Shown here: in pieces, positions 1-11,925 of the stretch
Layout of the letters: each line of letters begins with the position of its first letter
Numbering within the stretch: position 1 is the stretch's first letter
Assembly: GCF_002127325.2 (NCBI RefSeq)
Contig: NC_035448.2
Coordinates: 12,105,408 to 12,169,407, forward strand
Direction of reading: 5' to 3'
Length of the DNA: 64,000 bases
Origin: Helianthus annuus
Taxonomy: Eukaryota > Streptophyta > Magnoliopsida > Asterales > Asteraceae
Notes under the pieces: generated by a model
Told to the model about the DNA's origin: nothing
Databases searched by the model: none
What the model saw: only the letters and a program-made list of their open reading frames with translations
Program-made: the position numbers and the translations under genes

Positions 1-968
1 GGTGCGATTCTTTCTTTCACCTACACCATTTTGCTGTGGAGTGTATGGTGCACTAAATTCATGAAGAATCGCTTTCTCATTACAAAACTTGAGCATGCGA
101 TTATTCTTGAACTCCGTTCCATTATCGCTTCTTATTCTCCTGATCGGCAATTTATACAGCGTTTCCATATTCTTGAATAAGATCATCAGTGAATCAAATG
201 TTTGATCTTTCCTCTCCAGACACATCACCCAAGAAAATCTAGTAAAGTCACCAGTGACTACTAGACAGTACAAGTCTCCACTGATACTTTTCACATTAAC
301 CGGCCTAAAGAGATCCATGTAGAGTCTCTCGAGCGATACCCTGATTGAATTCAGCAACTTCTGTGGGTGTGTCTTCCTTGTCTGCTTTCCCTTCTTGCAC
401 TCTACACAATCATCATTCAAATGAATATTTTTCAAATTTACACCTTCAATCAAATCATTGTGTACAAGAAAGTTCATTTTTCTAACATGAATGTGGCCCA
501 TCTTTCGATGCCACATTTTTGTTTCCTTTTCCGTTGCCTTTGTTTTTGTCACAAAACATTGTTTTTTATGATCTGTTGTTGTTGCGACGCTCATATCGAG
601 TACATACAAGTGATTTTCTCGTGGAGCTCGCATCAACACCATGTCCTCAGGAATTTTAAAACCAGGTTTTATGATTAAATATTCATTTTTTGTAAAGTGT
701 ACTGTAAAAGACTTGTCACAGATCTGTGAGATGCTCAACAGATTGTTTTCAAGTTCGATGATATAGTTCACTTTGTCAAACGTAACCACTCCATTTGTAA
801 GAGTTCCTTCGCCAACTATTCTGCCACCCTGATTCCCTGCAAATCCCACATATCCTCCGTTGATAGATTTGACTTCATAGAGCAAAGCCAACATTCCCGT
901 CATATGCCTTGAAGCTCCGCTGTCCATGATCCACTTCGAGATTATTGACCTTGGAAGCCCCTGCATAC
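1..968 (-). CDS. pol: Copia-1 pol, N-terminal part: protease, pre-integrase and integrase start
   Basis: I translated this stretch by hand. It is open without a stop from about 968 to the window edge. The aspartic protease motif DSGASRHMTG lies near 925-895, with the catalytic D-S-G intact. The GAG-pre-integrase zinc region (MWHRKMGH, then a CxxC) follows near 515-385. The integrase core shows the MDLF aspartate, the SDNGTEF aspartate and the GVGE glutamate, the last at about 20-30 from the edge. It has no ATG of its own and is in a different frame from gag upstream, with a stop at 972-970, so it must be expressed as a fusion or is shifted by an indel. RT and RNase H are expected left of position 1. 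Confidence 0.88.
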
Positions 969-979
969 ATCAAAGAAAT

Positions 980-1927
980 TCATTCAAACAATGAAGCCCA
1001 TGATTTCTTTACCTTTGGAATACTACCAAACACAAGATCACATGACACCTCAACTTTTGGAATGTTATAGATGACATTCGGAACATCAGTTTTGGCTTTT
1101 GGTTTTAAATCTCCCTCTTTAATCGGTGGAAATTCCTCAAGCAGCTTGTCAACTTCAAATTCAAGTTTATCAACATCATTTTCAAAAACTTTTGGTTCAG
1201 TTTTCAAAACATTCTCCATTTTCTTTACTTCAACTGACTGTTTTGGTTTTGCCACCCATGATTAGTTTTCAAAAAATTTTTTCTTCGGATAAACCTTTGA
1301 ATTCTTTCGAGTTTTCGAAGATTCGCCAATCTTAAAGGTTGATTTCGGCTTTTCTTCGGACTTCAAAGATTCACCTCTTTTCAAAATTCGAACGGGGGAA
1401 ACCATTGGTTTTTTACCCTTAACATCAGTTGGAGTTTTAGGTTTGGGTTTTTGCAAAACTGGTTTTTTAAGCTTTTTCACGCATTGCTTGGCCATATGAC
1501 CAATTTCATTGCAGCGGTAACAAATTCTTTTGTCATACTCGACAAAAGTTGATTTGTAGGTCTCTTCTTTCAACTTTTTCGCTGCATTGAAATCATCAAC
1601 AACTTTTTGACTAAAAATATAGTCCTTTTCTTCAACCGTGTTCTTACCAGCAACAAAAAACTCACACAACTTTTCTTTTGGCTTGACATTCTTCTTAGCA
1701 ATTTTCTTTTCAAAACCAACCCCTTTGTTTTTAAAGTTGTTTCCATTTCTTTTGTTATTACCACCATTGCCCACCTACTCTTTCTTTCCCGAGTTGTTTG
1801 GTTGCGGTTTCACAAAAGACTTTTTAGGTTTTGAAAGAAACTCATTGTTGTTAACCTCAGAAATGTCAATCTCCACAAGCTTAAACACTTTTTCAACACT
1901 TTGCTAGTTCGCATTCTGGATTGGATA
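980..1927 (-). pseudogene. gag: Copia-1 gag C-terminal part with second zinc knuckle
   Basis: This continues the frame of the main gag segment but is cut by in-frame stops near 1928-1930, 1905, 1777 and 1259. The best-preserved piece (1774-1262) is lysine-rich and carries a CCHC knuckle, CYRCNEIGHMAKQC, at about 1527-1480. The last piece (1255-980) is acidic and ends SWASLFE just before the protease frame. The same frame throughout shows this was one protein with the segment above it. A nucleocapsid role is expected for the knuckle; the product cannot be made in one piece now. Confidence 0.8.
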
Positions 1928-4556
1928 CTAAAAATCAGAATAAAGTTTGTCTGTTCCAGTCATTGTGTAAACCGCCATGATCGAATCATTATTCACAACT
2001 GTATCTGATTTTGGTATGAACTTGTCTAAGAAGTTACCATCTTCTTCAGAATCAGAAATGGAGTTTTCGAAATGATTTTTCACAATATCAAACTCCGAGT
2101 TATCACTTTCTTCATCTAACACTTGGTCAATAACAGTTTTGACCACCTGTGACTCATTATCAGTGTCAGATGGAGAAAATGTAACATCAATATTCTCAGG
2201 CAACTCATTCTCAACGGTTCTCAGCTTGAGATTCAAAGCAGTTTCCACCGCATCTGGATATTTTTGTGTGTAATGATTCCACATTGGGGGTGCAACACTT
2301 TTGAAGACAGGTTTCGCATCAGGTTGTTTCGGAACAATTTGATCAATCACATATGATGAAGCTTCATAACTCATCAGTTTCTTATCAACTCTCTCAGTTT
2401 CAATTCTCATTAGTTCAAGTTCTTTTTTCAACGAAGCAATTGTGTCCAGATGGATGTTAATCTCCATCTGTTTATCCATGACAGTAGATTTTAGCAACTT
2501 CGTGGCTTTGTCATTTTCAAAACTTTCTTTTTTAATCATTTTGATTGATCTTGCCAAAGTGTCATATGCTTCTTTTATCTCACTGAGATCATAATTTACT
2601 TTATCAGTAAATTTCTTCAATTCTTGAAATTTGTTGTCTTTTTCAAGACAGTCTATGCAGGGTTTTGAGCAGTTTTTGCATGGAATTTCATGAATTGAAT
2701 CAATCTTTTCAGAAACCTGTTCTCCGTTATCAATTTTAACATCCGTTTTACCAAAACCATCAGACTCTGACTCAGACTCTTCTCCTGATTTGTTCTCCTT
2801 ATTTTCTGATTTTTCATCAGACTCCTCTTTGACTGACTCCGTATCGACAGACACACTTTCCACTGACTCTGTTTCGACTGATTTTGTTTCAACGGATTCT
2901 GTTGCTACCTCTTTTAGCTTGCCCATCAATGCTTTGTCAGCAATTTCTTTTAGAGTCTCTTCATTCATTTCCTTGGAAACGTCTATTATCTCTTCAACTG
3001 GAGCTTTCTCACCATCGTATTGTGGACAGAATCCAGTGGTTGGCTCATTGAAAAAACCTGCAAAAGATTCAAACATATTAGGAGGCATTATTGATTTGAA
3101 AGAACTAGCAATAATCTCCTGTTCAGATTGATAGTAGTAAACTTCTGCAGCTACTTCCTCAAGATCAGCCAAACTTTCTTCAGACACTACTTCACTGACA
3201 ACCTCAGTTTCAACAACATTTTCTGTTTCTTCCACAATTTCTGCTATCATTGCCATACCCTCACTACTAGGGATATACTTATCCCAACTAAAACCTTCAG
3301 CAACCTTCTCATCATCCCGATTCACTAGAAGAGCTTTTTCAGGCTTTTTTTCGATCTGAGGTCTTTGAGTGAATGGTTGTTGACTTGTCTTGTGATAGAT
3401 AGCTTGTCTGTAGTAGTCGTTTGAGAATGGATTTTGATGGTTGTTGACCTCTCTGTTAGGACACTCTCTCTTGAAATGTCCCTTCTCTTTACATTTGAAA
3501 CAGGTGACTTTAGATTTATCAAACCCAAGCTTTTGATCCGGTCCTGAAAGACTGTTCCGACCAGTTATTTCCATAAATCGTTGTGCTCTCCTCACCAAGC
3601 TTGCCATTCCCCATTTGATATCGATCAACTCTAGCTCCTCTGGATCAATCTGATCATAATCTTCCTTGGTCATATCAGGGTTCCCAATTCTTCCTGCAAC
3701 CAAACTCTCATAAGATTCAAGCACCGAAGCAAGTAAACCTATATGCTGTTTTGCTGATGATTCAGTAAAGTCTTGAGCATTCTTGATGTTCACTGCTATG
3801 TTGCACAGAATTCCTGGACCTTGACTTTGACTATTTGATCCTGACAAACTTTGGGTATAAGATTGATCTGGTGAGTTCTGAACCTTTGGATTTGGTTCAA
3901 AACTTGCAAATGGTGAATTATTACTGCTTGATGTGCCAGGTGAAACTCTGGATGTGGAATCAGCACTGAAGGCTGTCTGGATCTTTGGACTTAGATTCGT
4001 TGTTGTCGAAGAACTTCCTTTGTAGTATAATGAAACATCTTGTTGAACATTGGAAGAATTCATCTTTCTAATCTTTGTCAACTCAAGTTCATGTGCTTCG
4101 ATCTTCTCAATGAATGAGCTAAGGTTGAATCCTACATACTCCAAATTGTTTTTTAACATTAACAGATAAGTACCCCATTCATCGTATGGCAACGCATCCG
4201 CCAGCTTATCGACCCATTCTTCATCTGTTTTGTTTATGCTCAACCGCTTCATTTCAACAACCAGGTGACAATATCTCTCGATCAATTGTTTTGTTGTCTC
4301 ACCCTTTATTCTCGTAAAGATATCAAACTCTTTCTTCAGCAAAGCAGTTTTGCTCTTTATCATAGACACGCTTCCAAGAAACTTTACTTTCAATGAATTC
4401 CAGACTGATTGTGAATTATCCTCATGTTGCAGTAACACTAAGATATCCTCTTTAATAGCTTGTTGTAGAATACTCATCATCTTCTTTTCTGCCTTGAAAT
4501 CAGCTTGTTCAATTGGAATCAAACTGCCAATTGATTTCTCAATTCCGGAACCATTC
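1928..4556 (-). CDS. gag: Copia-1 gag, main segment (capsid, CCHC knuckle, acidic and coiled-coil region)
   Basis: An open frame of about 875 codons. It begins with a copia-type capsid region (UBN2-like, with LLKKEFDIFTRIKGET and the helix after it). The first zinc knuckle, CFKCKEKGHFKREC, is at about 3507-3463. Then comes a long acidic stretch with short ESVETESVES-type peptide repeats (about 2910-2760), a cysteine cluster (CKNC, CIDC) near 2690-2640, and a predicted coiled coil of heptad-like K/E/L residues to about 2350. The first codons of the nominal ORF (4597-4557) belong to the inserted solo LTR, not to gag; the true upstream part is 8189-7949. Removing the insertion keeps the frame. 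The full gag would be about 1,270 codons, far longer than ordinary copia gag. Confidence 0.85.
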
Positions 4557-7500
4557 TGTAACACCTCGAAATTTTGTGTCCAATGATGTGTTAACACGTG
4601 TCATTTGATTACACGTGGCATCGATCATAAATAAAGGACTAATTTTGACAAACCTTGAAAGTATATAAATTCGAGGGTTATAAATGTCAACAAGGGTAAA
4701 TATACTGTATAGTAACCCTAAATAATGCTTGAACCTTCATACGAATAAATCATGGATCGTACGGAAGCGAAACACGAAAGAAAGTGAGAGATTACAAGCT
4801 ACAGGGGTTAACTGTGTCAACATGTTTAATTATACCTCTGAGTGACCCTTTAACGTTCCCAAGGCTTTGTAACGGTATTATACACTCACTAAAATATAAT
4901 ATATAAATTTCGCGAAGTTTCGTTATGAAACGAGAAAGTTACGATCGAATTCGTAAGAGAAAGGTTAAAAGCGTCAATAATGAAAGTTAAGGCTTTCTAA
5001 ATAATTAATAAACTAATCGAGGACTTAACAACGCGGGTAAATAACACGAGGTCCTTAGTTGTAATTAACCGAGGGCCAAACCGCAAAGTTACCCCTTCAA
5101 ACCCGAAAGGTCAGGTAAATCATTACGAAAGATTTCGTTATTAATTACCAGGATTTCGTAATCATTTCAAAAGATTTTAAAAATCTGAAAAACAGGCCTC
5201 TCGCGACCCGCGTGAAGTTTAGGGCTAAGTTGAGGCGGGCCGCGAGCCTCCTATTATACGCGCCTAATATTTGAATCTCAGGCGACCCGCATTATAAACG
5301 CATGGAACTCCCATGCGGGCCGCATTAGACGCCCAGATGCAGAAAGTTGTAACATCTTGCCTTTTGGAGCCTTTGATCGACCAAACAACCAATTAATGGA
5401 GCATGGGTGCCCCCTACTCGACCCATATCACTTAGGGACACCTGCCCATGATCCATGATCAAAGGTAGACTGAGTTGTGATGATCTTGAGGTCTTGTGAA
5501 CACTATAAATAAGCATATTTGGTTCATAACATTCACCACAACACAAACACTTCTATCTGATCATTCTAAGGGCTCTCTAGCATTCCCTTCTACTCTCTAA
5601 GCAAGAAATAACTTCTGTAAGTCGTTCACAATCAATTTGGTCATACATTTCCATAGTTATAGCTTATAAACACAACCGTCGTAACTAACGGTTGTCATTA
5701 CAATAACTTGCAAATGGTTCAGTCTTATGACGAATCAAAAGTGGTTTTGAGTTGGTATTTATGTGGGTAATAAACCTCTAAAAGGGTTCCCCCTGATCAC
5801 CACTCTAACTATGTCAAATATCGAGTCAAACACGCACTTAAAAAGTCAACAGAAAGCTATTTTAGCGATTTATGCATAATCTGTAATGTACATACTAAGA
5901 AACCTGTTTTGACACTCATAAAATATGATATTAAGTATATAAACTTGTTTACGCTCGTTTGAATCGATCATTTGCTATATTGAACCGGTTCGGAGCCGAA
6001 TGTCGCAAAAGTTTGACTTTTGCATTGACTTCAGTTCTGACCCGTTTTAGTGAGGTATAGACATACCTTAGGACTCTCTTAGGACCAGGTTACATGTTGG
6101 TATAAACCTCTGTGATCGGTTCATGAGTTATCCGAGTCTTTTACGTGTTTCCGTTAATCGCCTAAAAGTTGACCGTAACGCCATTTTGAAAATAAAACGA
6201 GTATTTCGGACACGTGAACGGACCAGAACCTTGCTTATTAAATTATAAGCCTGTCCTTAAAGTTTCACGCCAATCCGAGGTCTAGAATGAGAGTTATGCT
6301 AAAAAGCGCAATTAAAGTAAAACTTTTGTAAATAACGGCGCAATTAGCATAACGCCTATCTAAACCAAGATTTCGTCACCAAAACTTTTACCCACTGTAT
6401 TAAAATAATATTTTGGGAGTTTTGAAGATTTTTAATAATTTTTACCTCGCTCATAACCTGCGGTTATGGCTACGGTTCGGTAAATACCGAATATGCCCTT
6501 TTCGGCCAAAACATGAGTTCTACAAGGTCTTTTGACCCGATTCCAGTTGCTACTGGTTCCAAATAATAAATAAAGTATTTTAAGCTTTATAAGCTGTTCG
6601 GGAAACTCAGATTTCCTGTAGAACTCGAAAAGCTCTTTAAAAGTCTTTAAAATGACCGAAAAGCCCCTACGGGGCATAATATTAACTTAAACTCGTTACG
6701 GGCATCACGGAAGGTATCCTACTGATACCACAACCTCTTTAAGGCATATTGACTTAGGAAATAAGCGTAAGACTCTCATGGTTAACCGTTTCGCCTATTG
6801 CGCGCACGGTTCGGCTTATGAAACTAGTTTTCATAATTTAGCCGATACGGGTCAAATTATATTATTTGGACCCCAAAATCCAGAGTGTGAACCATAAACC
6901 CATATAAAACAAGTCTCTGAACTTGTTGGGTCAGAATCACACTCCATTCTCGGTTTTCGCCTTTTCGCGCGATTAAACCATATCTATATATATCGGAACC
7001 AACCGGTCTAGGCTACGGCCATTATAACGACTCGTTAGGATTCTAAGAGGTTAATTAAAACCTTCGTTCCAGATTAGGAGCCCCAGTAAAAGCTATCGGT
7101 GATTTAATCCAAATTAAGGAAATATACTTGCAAAGGTAAATACTTTAACTTATTTCCCCTATATGGGCTTGGGTTACGGTATATTAATACCGCTTGATTG
7201 AGCATTATATTCTTCCATCGCTTAGGTGGTTAATTAAATAATATGATCGGCTCATTTAAACAGTTTTGTTTCTTAAAAGCCTTTGGGGGGTTTAATGACC
7301 GTTGTCCCGGACATCCTTGGCATCATTTTACGAAATGGCCACGACCATCGACATCCCGGTGTAGGCGTACACCCGGTATATATTGTCGACATTAAAATTA
7401 AAAGACGTAGCCGTTGGTTTTTATACTACGGTTTTACGCAATGTGGTGTGTCTATAAATCTTTAACCCGGCACGACCCGGGCTACTGAACGCATAAAAGA

Positions 7501-7948
7501 ACATGTAAAACGTTCACAAGATTTTAATAATTTTCCCAAGTTATAAAAGAGTTTGTGCCTTGTGCATTCAAATCAATTTTAAATAAACATTTTCAAATGT
7601 GTCAGTTGAATGTATTTACCAGTGTAAACTGACGTATTTTCCCCAAAAAGATTAAGTGCAGGTACTATACGAAATGGGCTGGTATAGGCGTCCTAAGCAT
7701 CGTACATAGTCTCGCAAACTCGATGCTGCATCTGAATGAACAATATTTATTATTTTGATCCGCTGTGGATATATTCAACTTCTGTAATACATTTGATATT
7801 ACAACCAGAGGTTGAAGTTTATATATTTATCTTTAAGCTTCCGCTGTGCATTATATAATTGTGTGGTTTGACTATATTGTTGCCAACATCGTCACGGTAA
7901 TCCCCCACCGGGCCCACCGGTGAAACACGTGGAAATCGGGGTGTGACA
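4557..7948 (+). mobile_element. Solo LTR, about 3.4 kb, probably Gypsy
   Basis: The unit starts TGTAACACC and ends GGTGTGACA, with the 5-bp duplication CATTC at 4552-4556 and 7949-7953. It lies inside Copia-1 gag. It contains no primer site (no TGGTATCAGAGC), no polypurine tract, no internal domain and no coding frame above background, so it is a single LTR left by LTR-LTR recombination rather than a whole element. A TATA box at 5504-5511 on the + strand supports the orientation. GC-rich GGGCCGCGAGCC segments lie upstream of it near 5200-5330. Long LTRs like this are typical of plant chromoviruses of the Tekay/Del group; that assignment is inference from length and ends. Confidence 0.88.
5504..5511 (+). 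promoter_or_regulatory. TATA box of the 3.4-kb solo LTR
   Basis: TATAAATA lies about 950 bases into the LTR, followed by an AC-rich leader (ACACAAACAC) as in many plant LTR R regions. It would mark the U3/R border. Confidence 0.6.
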
Positions 7949-8189
7949 CATTCTTCGGAGGAACATATTTTGATTCTATTTTCATCCAGCACTCGAAATG
8001 GTTTGCTTGCACCCATGTCTTAAACCTTCCTGACCAACCAGCATACTCGTCAATGTTCATCAACTTCGGTGGTTTCTGCATCGTACCGAGTTCATTCTCC
8101 ATGTTCACATTTTGCACGATACTGGCTGGGTTTTGAACTGCCGTCATTCCCCCACTGGCAAACAAGTTGTAAAACTCTTGGTTATCCAT
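7949..8189 (-). CDS. gag: Copia-1 gag, N-terminal segment
   Basis: The reading frame starts at the ATG at 8189 (MDNQEFYNLF) and runs to the solo-LTR junction, where the protein is cut after KYVPPKN. It includes the copia gag N-terminal pattern MNIDEYAGW followed by FKTWVQAN. I prefer 8189 to the in-frame ATG at 8222 because MDNQ is a usual start for this family. The frame resumes exactly at 4556 once the solo LTR and one CATTC copy are taken out. The 5' leader follows to the right. Confidence 0.82.
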
Positions 8190-8312
8190 TTTACAAAAAC
8201 AGTTTATGGAAAAATTTTTCAAGTTTTGAAAATGTCACTTTCAAGTGAAAACAGTTCTACACGAAATAGACTTCAAAAGAAATCACAGACGAAATGGATT
8301 TTCACACGAAAA
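8190..8312 (-). other. Copia-1 leader, gag-proximal piece
   Basis: Non-coding leader between gag and the Copia-D insertion. It carries several ACGAAAT/GAAAAC repeats that continue on the other side of Copia-D at 14589. The last five bases, GAAAA (8308-8312), are one copy of the Copia-D target duplication. Confidence 0.75.
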
Positions 8313-8802
8313 TGTTGGTGCATATTTGTGACAACAACTTAGATTTGGTCTTTGGATATCTTGTAATTAGTTTAACGATAAACAGTTAGCGGGTTTAGCT
8401 TTGTATTAGTGAGATTATAGAGTTTGGGCTAAACTAAACCCAGTTTGGGTCATAGGGGACGAATTGGGCTTTGCCCATGTTGCAAACCCTAGCCCAAATA
8501 GCAAACCTTGTGTTATATAAACAAGGTTAGGCTTTAGGGTTTAGGTTAATCAGTTAATCAGCTAGAACAGAATTTTGAGAGACATAATTTCGTGAGAGTG
8601 AGTGCTTGGACAAAATTGAGTGATTGGTTAGGGTTTTGATTGATTGTAATTCGTGAGATAGATAATCAATAAAAACCCGGTTTGATTGAATTGTTGTTTC
8701 TGTTCATCTACTTGTTTTCTGCTTATTCTGATCAAGAGGATTCCGCACTCTTGATTGGAAAGACGATTCTGTGAAGATCCATACACATCAAGGGGACCTA
8801 CA
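8313..8802 (+). repeat. Copia-D 5' LTR
   Basis: Starts TGTTGGTGCA, ends GGGACCTACA and has a TATA box at 8514-8520 (TATATAA). It is directly followed by the primer site. The same 490-bp sequence recurs at 14099-14588. Confidence 0.95.
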
Positions 8803-8804
8803 AT

Positions 8805-8816
8805 TGGTATCAGAGC
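8805..8816 (+). other. Copia-D primer binding site
   Basis: TGGTATCAGAGC is complementary to the 3' end of initiator tRNA-Met and lies two bases after the LTR, as expected for reverse-transcription priming. Confidence 0.9.
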
Positions 8817-9981
8817 ATTAGGCTCTTGAAGAAGCTCGGTTCAGAATTGTTGCTGCAGAAAAGGGTTGATTTTCGGGTTGTTTTGGAAATTTTCGAAAAT
8901 TTTAAGTTTTCAAGACCTAGGGTTTCGAAATTTTTGAGGCAAATTTTCGAAATTTTTGAAGTGTTTGATCTGGTTGCATATTTAATTTTGCCGTATTAGT
9001 GTTTTTGGTTGCAGGTTTGGTTGATTCTTGAAGAATTTTGGCTGAAAAGGCTTGAAGATTCGAAGATTGTTCTTCGTGTTCTTCGTGTTCTTCGCTAAGT
9101 TCATCAATATTTTTGAAAATTTTTGCTGATTTTGGTTGTTTGAATTTGCAGGAAATTGTTAAAAGAATCTGGAAAATCTTCGGAAATTTCAAACATATTG
9201 AGTTTCCAAAATTTTCTAGCAAATTTAATAATTCCTCTGACAAATCAGAGAAATTATCTGATCCAGCAAATTTAACCTCGGTGACCGGTGAAATTAAATT
9301 TCCCAATTATCTGATCCAGCAAATTTAACTTCGGTGACCGGCGAAATTAAATCCAAAGGCGACTTTGGTAACCGTATAATTGTCCTCAGCGAAATTATTA
9401 CGGTGATCGGCGAAATTAACCGTCGTGCCAGCGAAATTGACTTGCCAGCGAAGTTATCTAGAGAAATTAACCAGCAAAATTAATTTGATCAGCTAGCATA
9501 TTTATTCCAGCGAATTTAAAAATCTAGCATAATTATAATTCCTCTACCAGCGAAATTAAGTTGACTTGCCAGCAAAATTAGCGTGACACAGCGAAATTAA
9601 GTTGATTTGCCAGCATAATTAGCGTGACACAGTGAAATTAACTTGGTTTGCTAGCAAAATTAGCTAGAGGAATTAAAATCTAGCAAAATTAAAAAGGTGG
9701 AAGATTGTTTGGCAAGCGTAAGGAAAAATTAACGTTTTCGGGAATAGAAAGTGATCCATAGCTCGTTTGATGAAACCGTTTGCACCGTTGAATTCGTGTG
9801 ATTTTTAGGAAAGAAAAAATTTTGTACGGTTTTGTCATTATATATCATTGGATTCGTCTTTTGACATTATATATCATTGGATTCGTCTTTTTGAGACGAT
9901 TCTAATGGTGTAATTTGGTAACCACTGCTTTCCAAAAATTTTGTACGGTTTTGTCAGTCTGCAACGTTTAAAATATCGAAC
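8817..9981 (+). other. Copia-D leader with CAGCRAAATTA repeat array
   Basis: About 1.15 kb without coding sequence. From about 9240 to 9690 it holds many imperfect copies of a unit around CCAGCGAAATTAA or CAGCAAAATTA. A shorter duplication of an 18-base segment ending in ATTGGATTCGTC is seen near 9840-9890. The gag ATG follows at 9982. Confidence 0.8.
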
Positions 9982-11151
9982 ATGACCAACTTGAGTGCAC
10001 CTAAGATGATGAAGGTGGAGAATTATCTTACATGGAAGGACAGTTTCAAATCCTTCATTGAATCTCAGGATGCACGCATGTGGATGTGTATTGAAGATGG
10101 GTACATAAACCCAGTACATGATTTTGAGGGCAGACCACGTAGAACAGATTATGCGAACATGCAAGAGGCTGATAAGAAAATGTATGAAGCTGAAAAGAGA
10201 GTCATGGCTGCAATAAAGATGTCGTTACCTGATAGCATCAAGCATACCTTCAAAAAGTACACAAATTCAAAGGATATGTGGGACGCATTACAAAAGCGAT
10301 ATCAGGGAAATGAATGTGCCACTCAGGCATTCATGGCAGAGATAGTGCCAGTTGATGAGGCTGAAACTACTGTGAGTGATGCTGAATCTGAAGTGAAAAA
10401 TGCTGAAGAAAAGGTGGATGCTGAAGTAGAGAAGGAGAGTGAAGCTGAAAAGGATGTTGCTGATGAAACTACAGAAGTTCATGAGAAAGAGGTACATTCT
10501 AATTCTGTGTGTTTGAGGTGTCGTGAACTATAGGGTGAGGTTGACAGGTTGTCAACTCAAAATCAAAGTCTGGTGAGCGAGATGTCTAGCATAAAAGAGT
10601 CAAATTTTTTTGCTAAAAGAAATGAATCTCTATACTTGAAGAAGATAAAAGGTTATGAAAATGAAATCGAAGCCTTAACATGCAAATTAAACGAAAAACT
10701 TCAAGTAATAGACTTAGCTCACGAAATGATGGCTGAAAAAACAAAAGAGATTTCTGATAAAAACAAAGAGTTGTCAGATGCTCAACTCAAAATTGTTGAA
10801 CTTGAACAGAAATTAAGTCAATTCAGAGATTCGTCTTTTGTTATGAAACACATGATGGGTAGGTTAAAGAAAAGTAATGACGAGACCACTGTGGGCTTCC
10901 AGGGCTTTAATGAAGTCCCACCTCCTCTTAGTCATGACTATTCTTTCCTGCCTGATGAAGATGAGCTAGCAGCCTATATGTCAACTGCACCAAGTAGTTT
11001 CGCATCTACATCAAGTCAAGGTGAGGGGTCTGAGAGCGATGATGCTAAGAAGAACAATAACAGGGAACATTTCAAAAAGCATAATTCACCTCCAAAGGGC
11101 AAAAATCAAACTTTTGTAAAAAGATTAATTTTGTTCAAGGGAGTGATATGA
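9982..11151 (+). pseudogene. gag: Copia-D gag, N-terminal and coiled-coil part
   Basis: From the ATG at 9982 the frame gives a copia-type capsid region (KVENYLTWKDSFKSFIES, then a DMWDALQKRYQG motif). It is followed by an acidic A/E/V-rich stretch, a CLRC pair and a stop at 10531-10533. The same frame continues at once (10534-11151) as a coiled coil with EIEALTCKLNEKL-type heptads and an FLPDEDEL acidic tail. The stop therefore looks like one nonsense mutation. The last codons before 11151 are out of frame with what follows. The architecture parallels Copia-1 gag. Confidence 0.82.
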
Positions 11152-11900
11152 AAAATGAAACAGCTGTTATTGAAAAAGAATCAAATGTAGAGTTTGCTAA
11201 AAATAAAAACAAAGAAATATCATTAAAGCAAACTGAACAAAATTCTTCCAAGGCATCATCACCATCTGATAAGGGATCTACCTCAGAGACTCCATCAAAG
11301 AAGTCTTTGAAAAGGAGATCGTGCTTCCGGTGTCACATAAAGGGATATGTAGCCAGCTGTTGTCCTAACAAAAATAGTGAAGCACAAATGAGTGACAAAC
11401 AGAGAGGGAAATTACCAGTGAGGAGTAGTGATAGTGAGGAGAAAGGTTCAAATTCTCCAAAGAAATCTGCTCCTAAGCAACCACAGAATGTTGCTGTTGG
11501 CGTAGATAAGGCTGGAACAGGAACTCCACAAGTTCCACGTTTTCAAAGAAATCAACAAAGACTTCAACCTAGATCTCCACCAGGCAGATATCAGAGACCT
11601 AGAAGCAGTTCACCTAGAATGAACAATTATAATTCAAATAATTTCAGAAGTCAAGGATAATATCAAAATCGATACCAAAATAATGGTGGTCGAAATTTTT
11701 ATAACAATGGCTTTAGAAATTACAACAATAATGCTTCTTGGAATCAAAATTCAAGGTTTCAAAATCAAATTCCATCAACAGGTCTGAGATCCAAGACTCC
11801 AGTTAGGAGTAATGGATATTGGATGGATGTTCAAATAGTTGGTGAATTTGGATGACCCAAGACCATTAAGGCTTGGGTCCCCCAATCTAACTAATTTCTT
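11148..11900 (+). pseudogene. gag: Copia-D gag, C-terminal part with degenerate zinc knuckle
   Basis: The gag frame shifts by one near 11110-11150 and continues as a K/S/P-rich region. The knuckle CFRCHIKGYVASCCP has Y where the zinc-binding H is expected. An arginine- and asparagine-rich tail (YQRPRSSSP, NNYNSNN) follows, interrupted by a stop at 11658-11660, and it ends near 11893 with the typical copia gag end AWVPQSN. A loss of the zinc ligand would weaken RNA packaging by this copy. Confidence 0.75.
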
Positions 11901-11925
11901 AGTTGGTGTGTGCAGGAGCTGCTAA

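Noticed and set aside
367..678. 103-codon plus-strand ORF
   Set aside because: Antisense to the pre-integrase and integrase coding frame of Copia-1, which is clearly read on the minus strand.
960..980. Programmed frameshift between gag and pol in Copia-1
   Set aside because: No slippery heptamer seen at the border, and Copia-2 and Copia-D shift differently, so indel decay is the simpler reading.
2790..3131. Ser/Thr/Asp-rich plus-strand ORF
   Set aside because: Shadow of the acidic repeat region in Copia-1 gag on the minus strand.
4557..7948. Complete short LTR retrotransposon or TRIM instead of a solo LTR
   Set aside because: No primer site, polypurine tract or internal terminal direct repeat was found.
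9240..9690. CRISPR-like repeat array
   Set aside because: Units are irregular, degenerate and without spacers of constant size, and the context is a plant retrotransposon leader.
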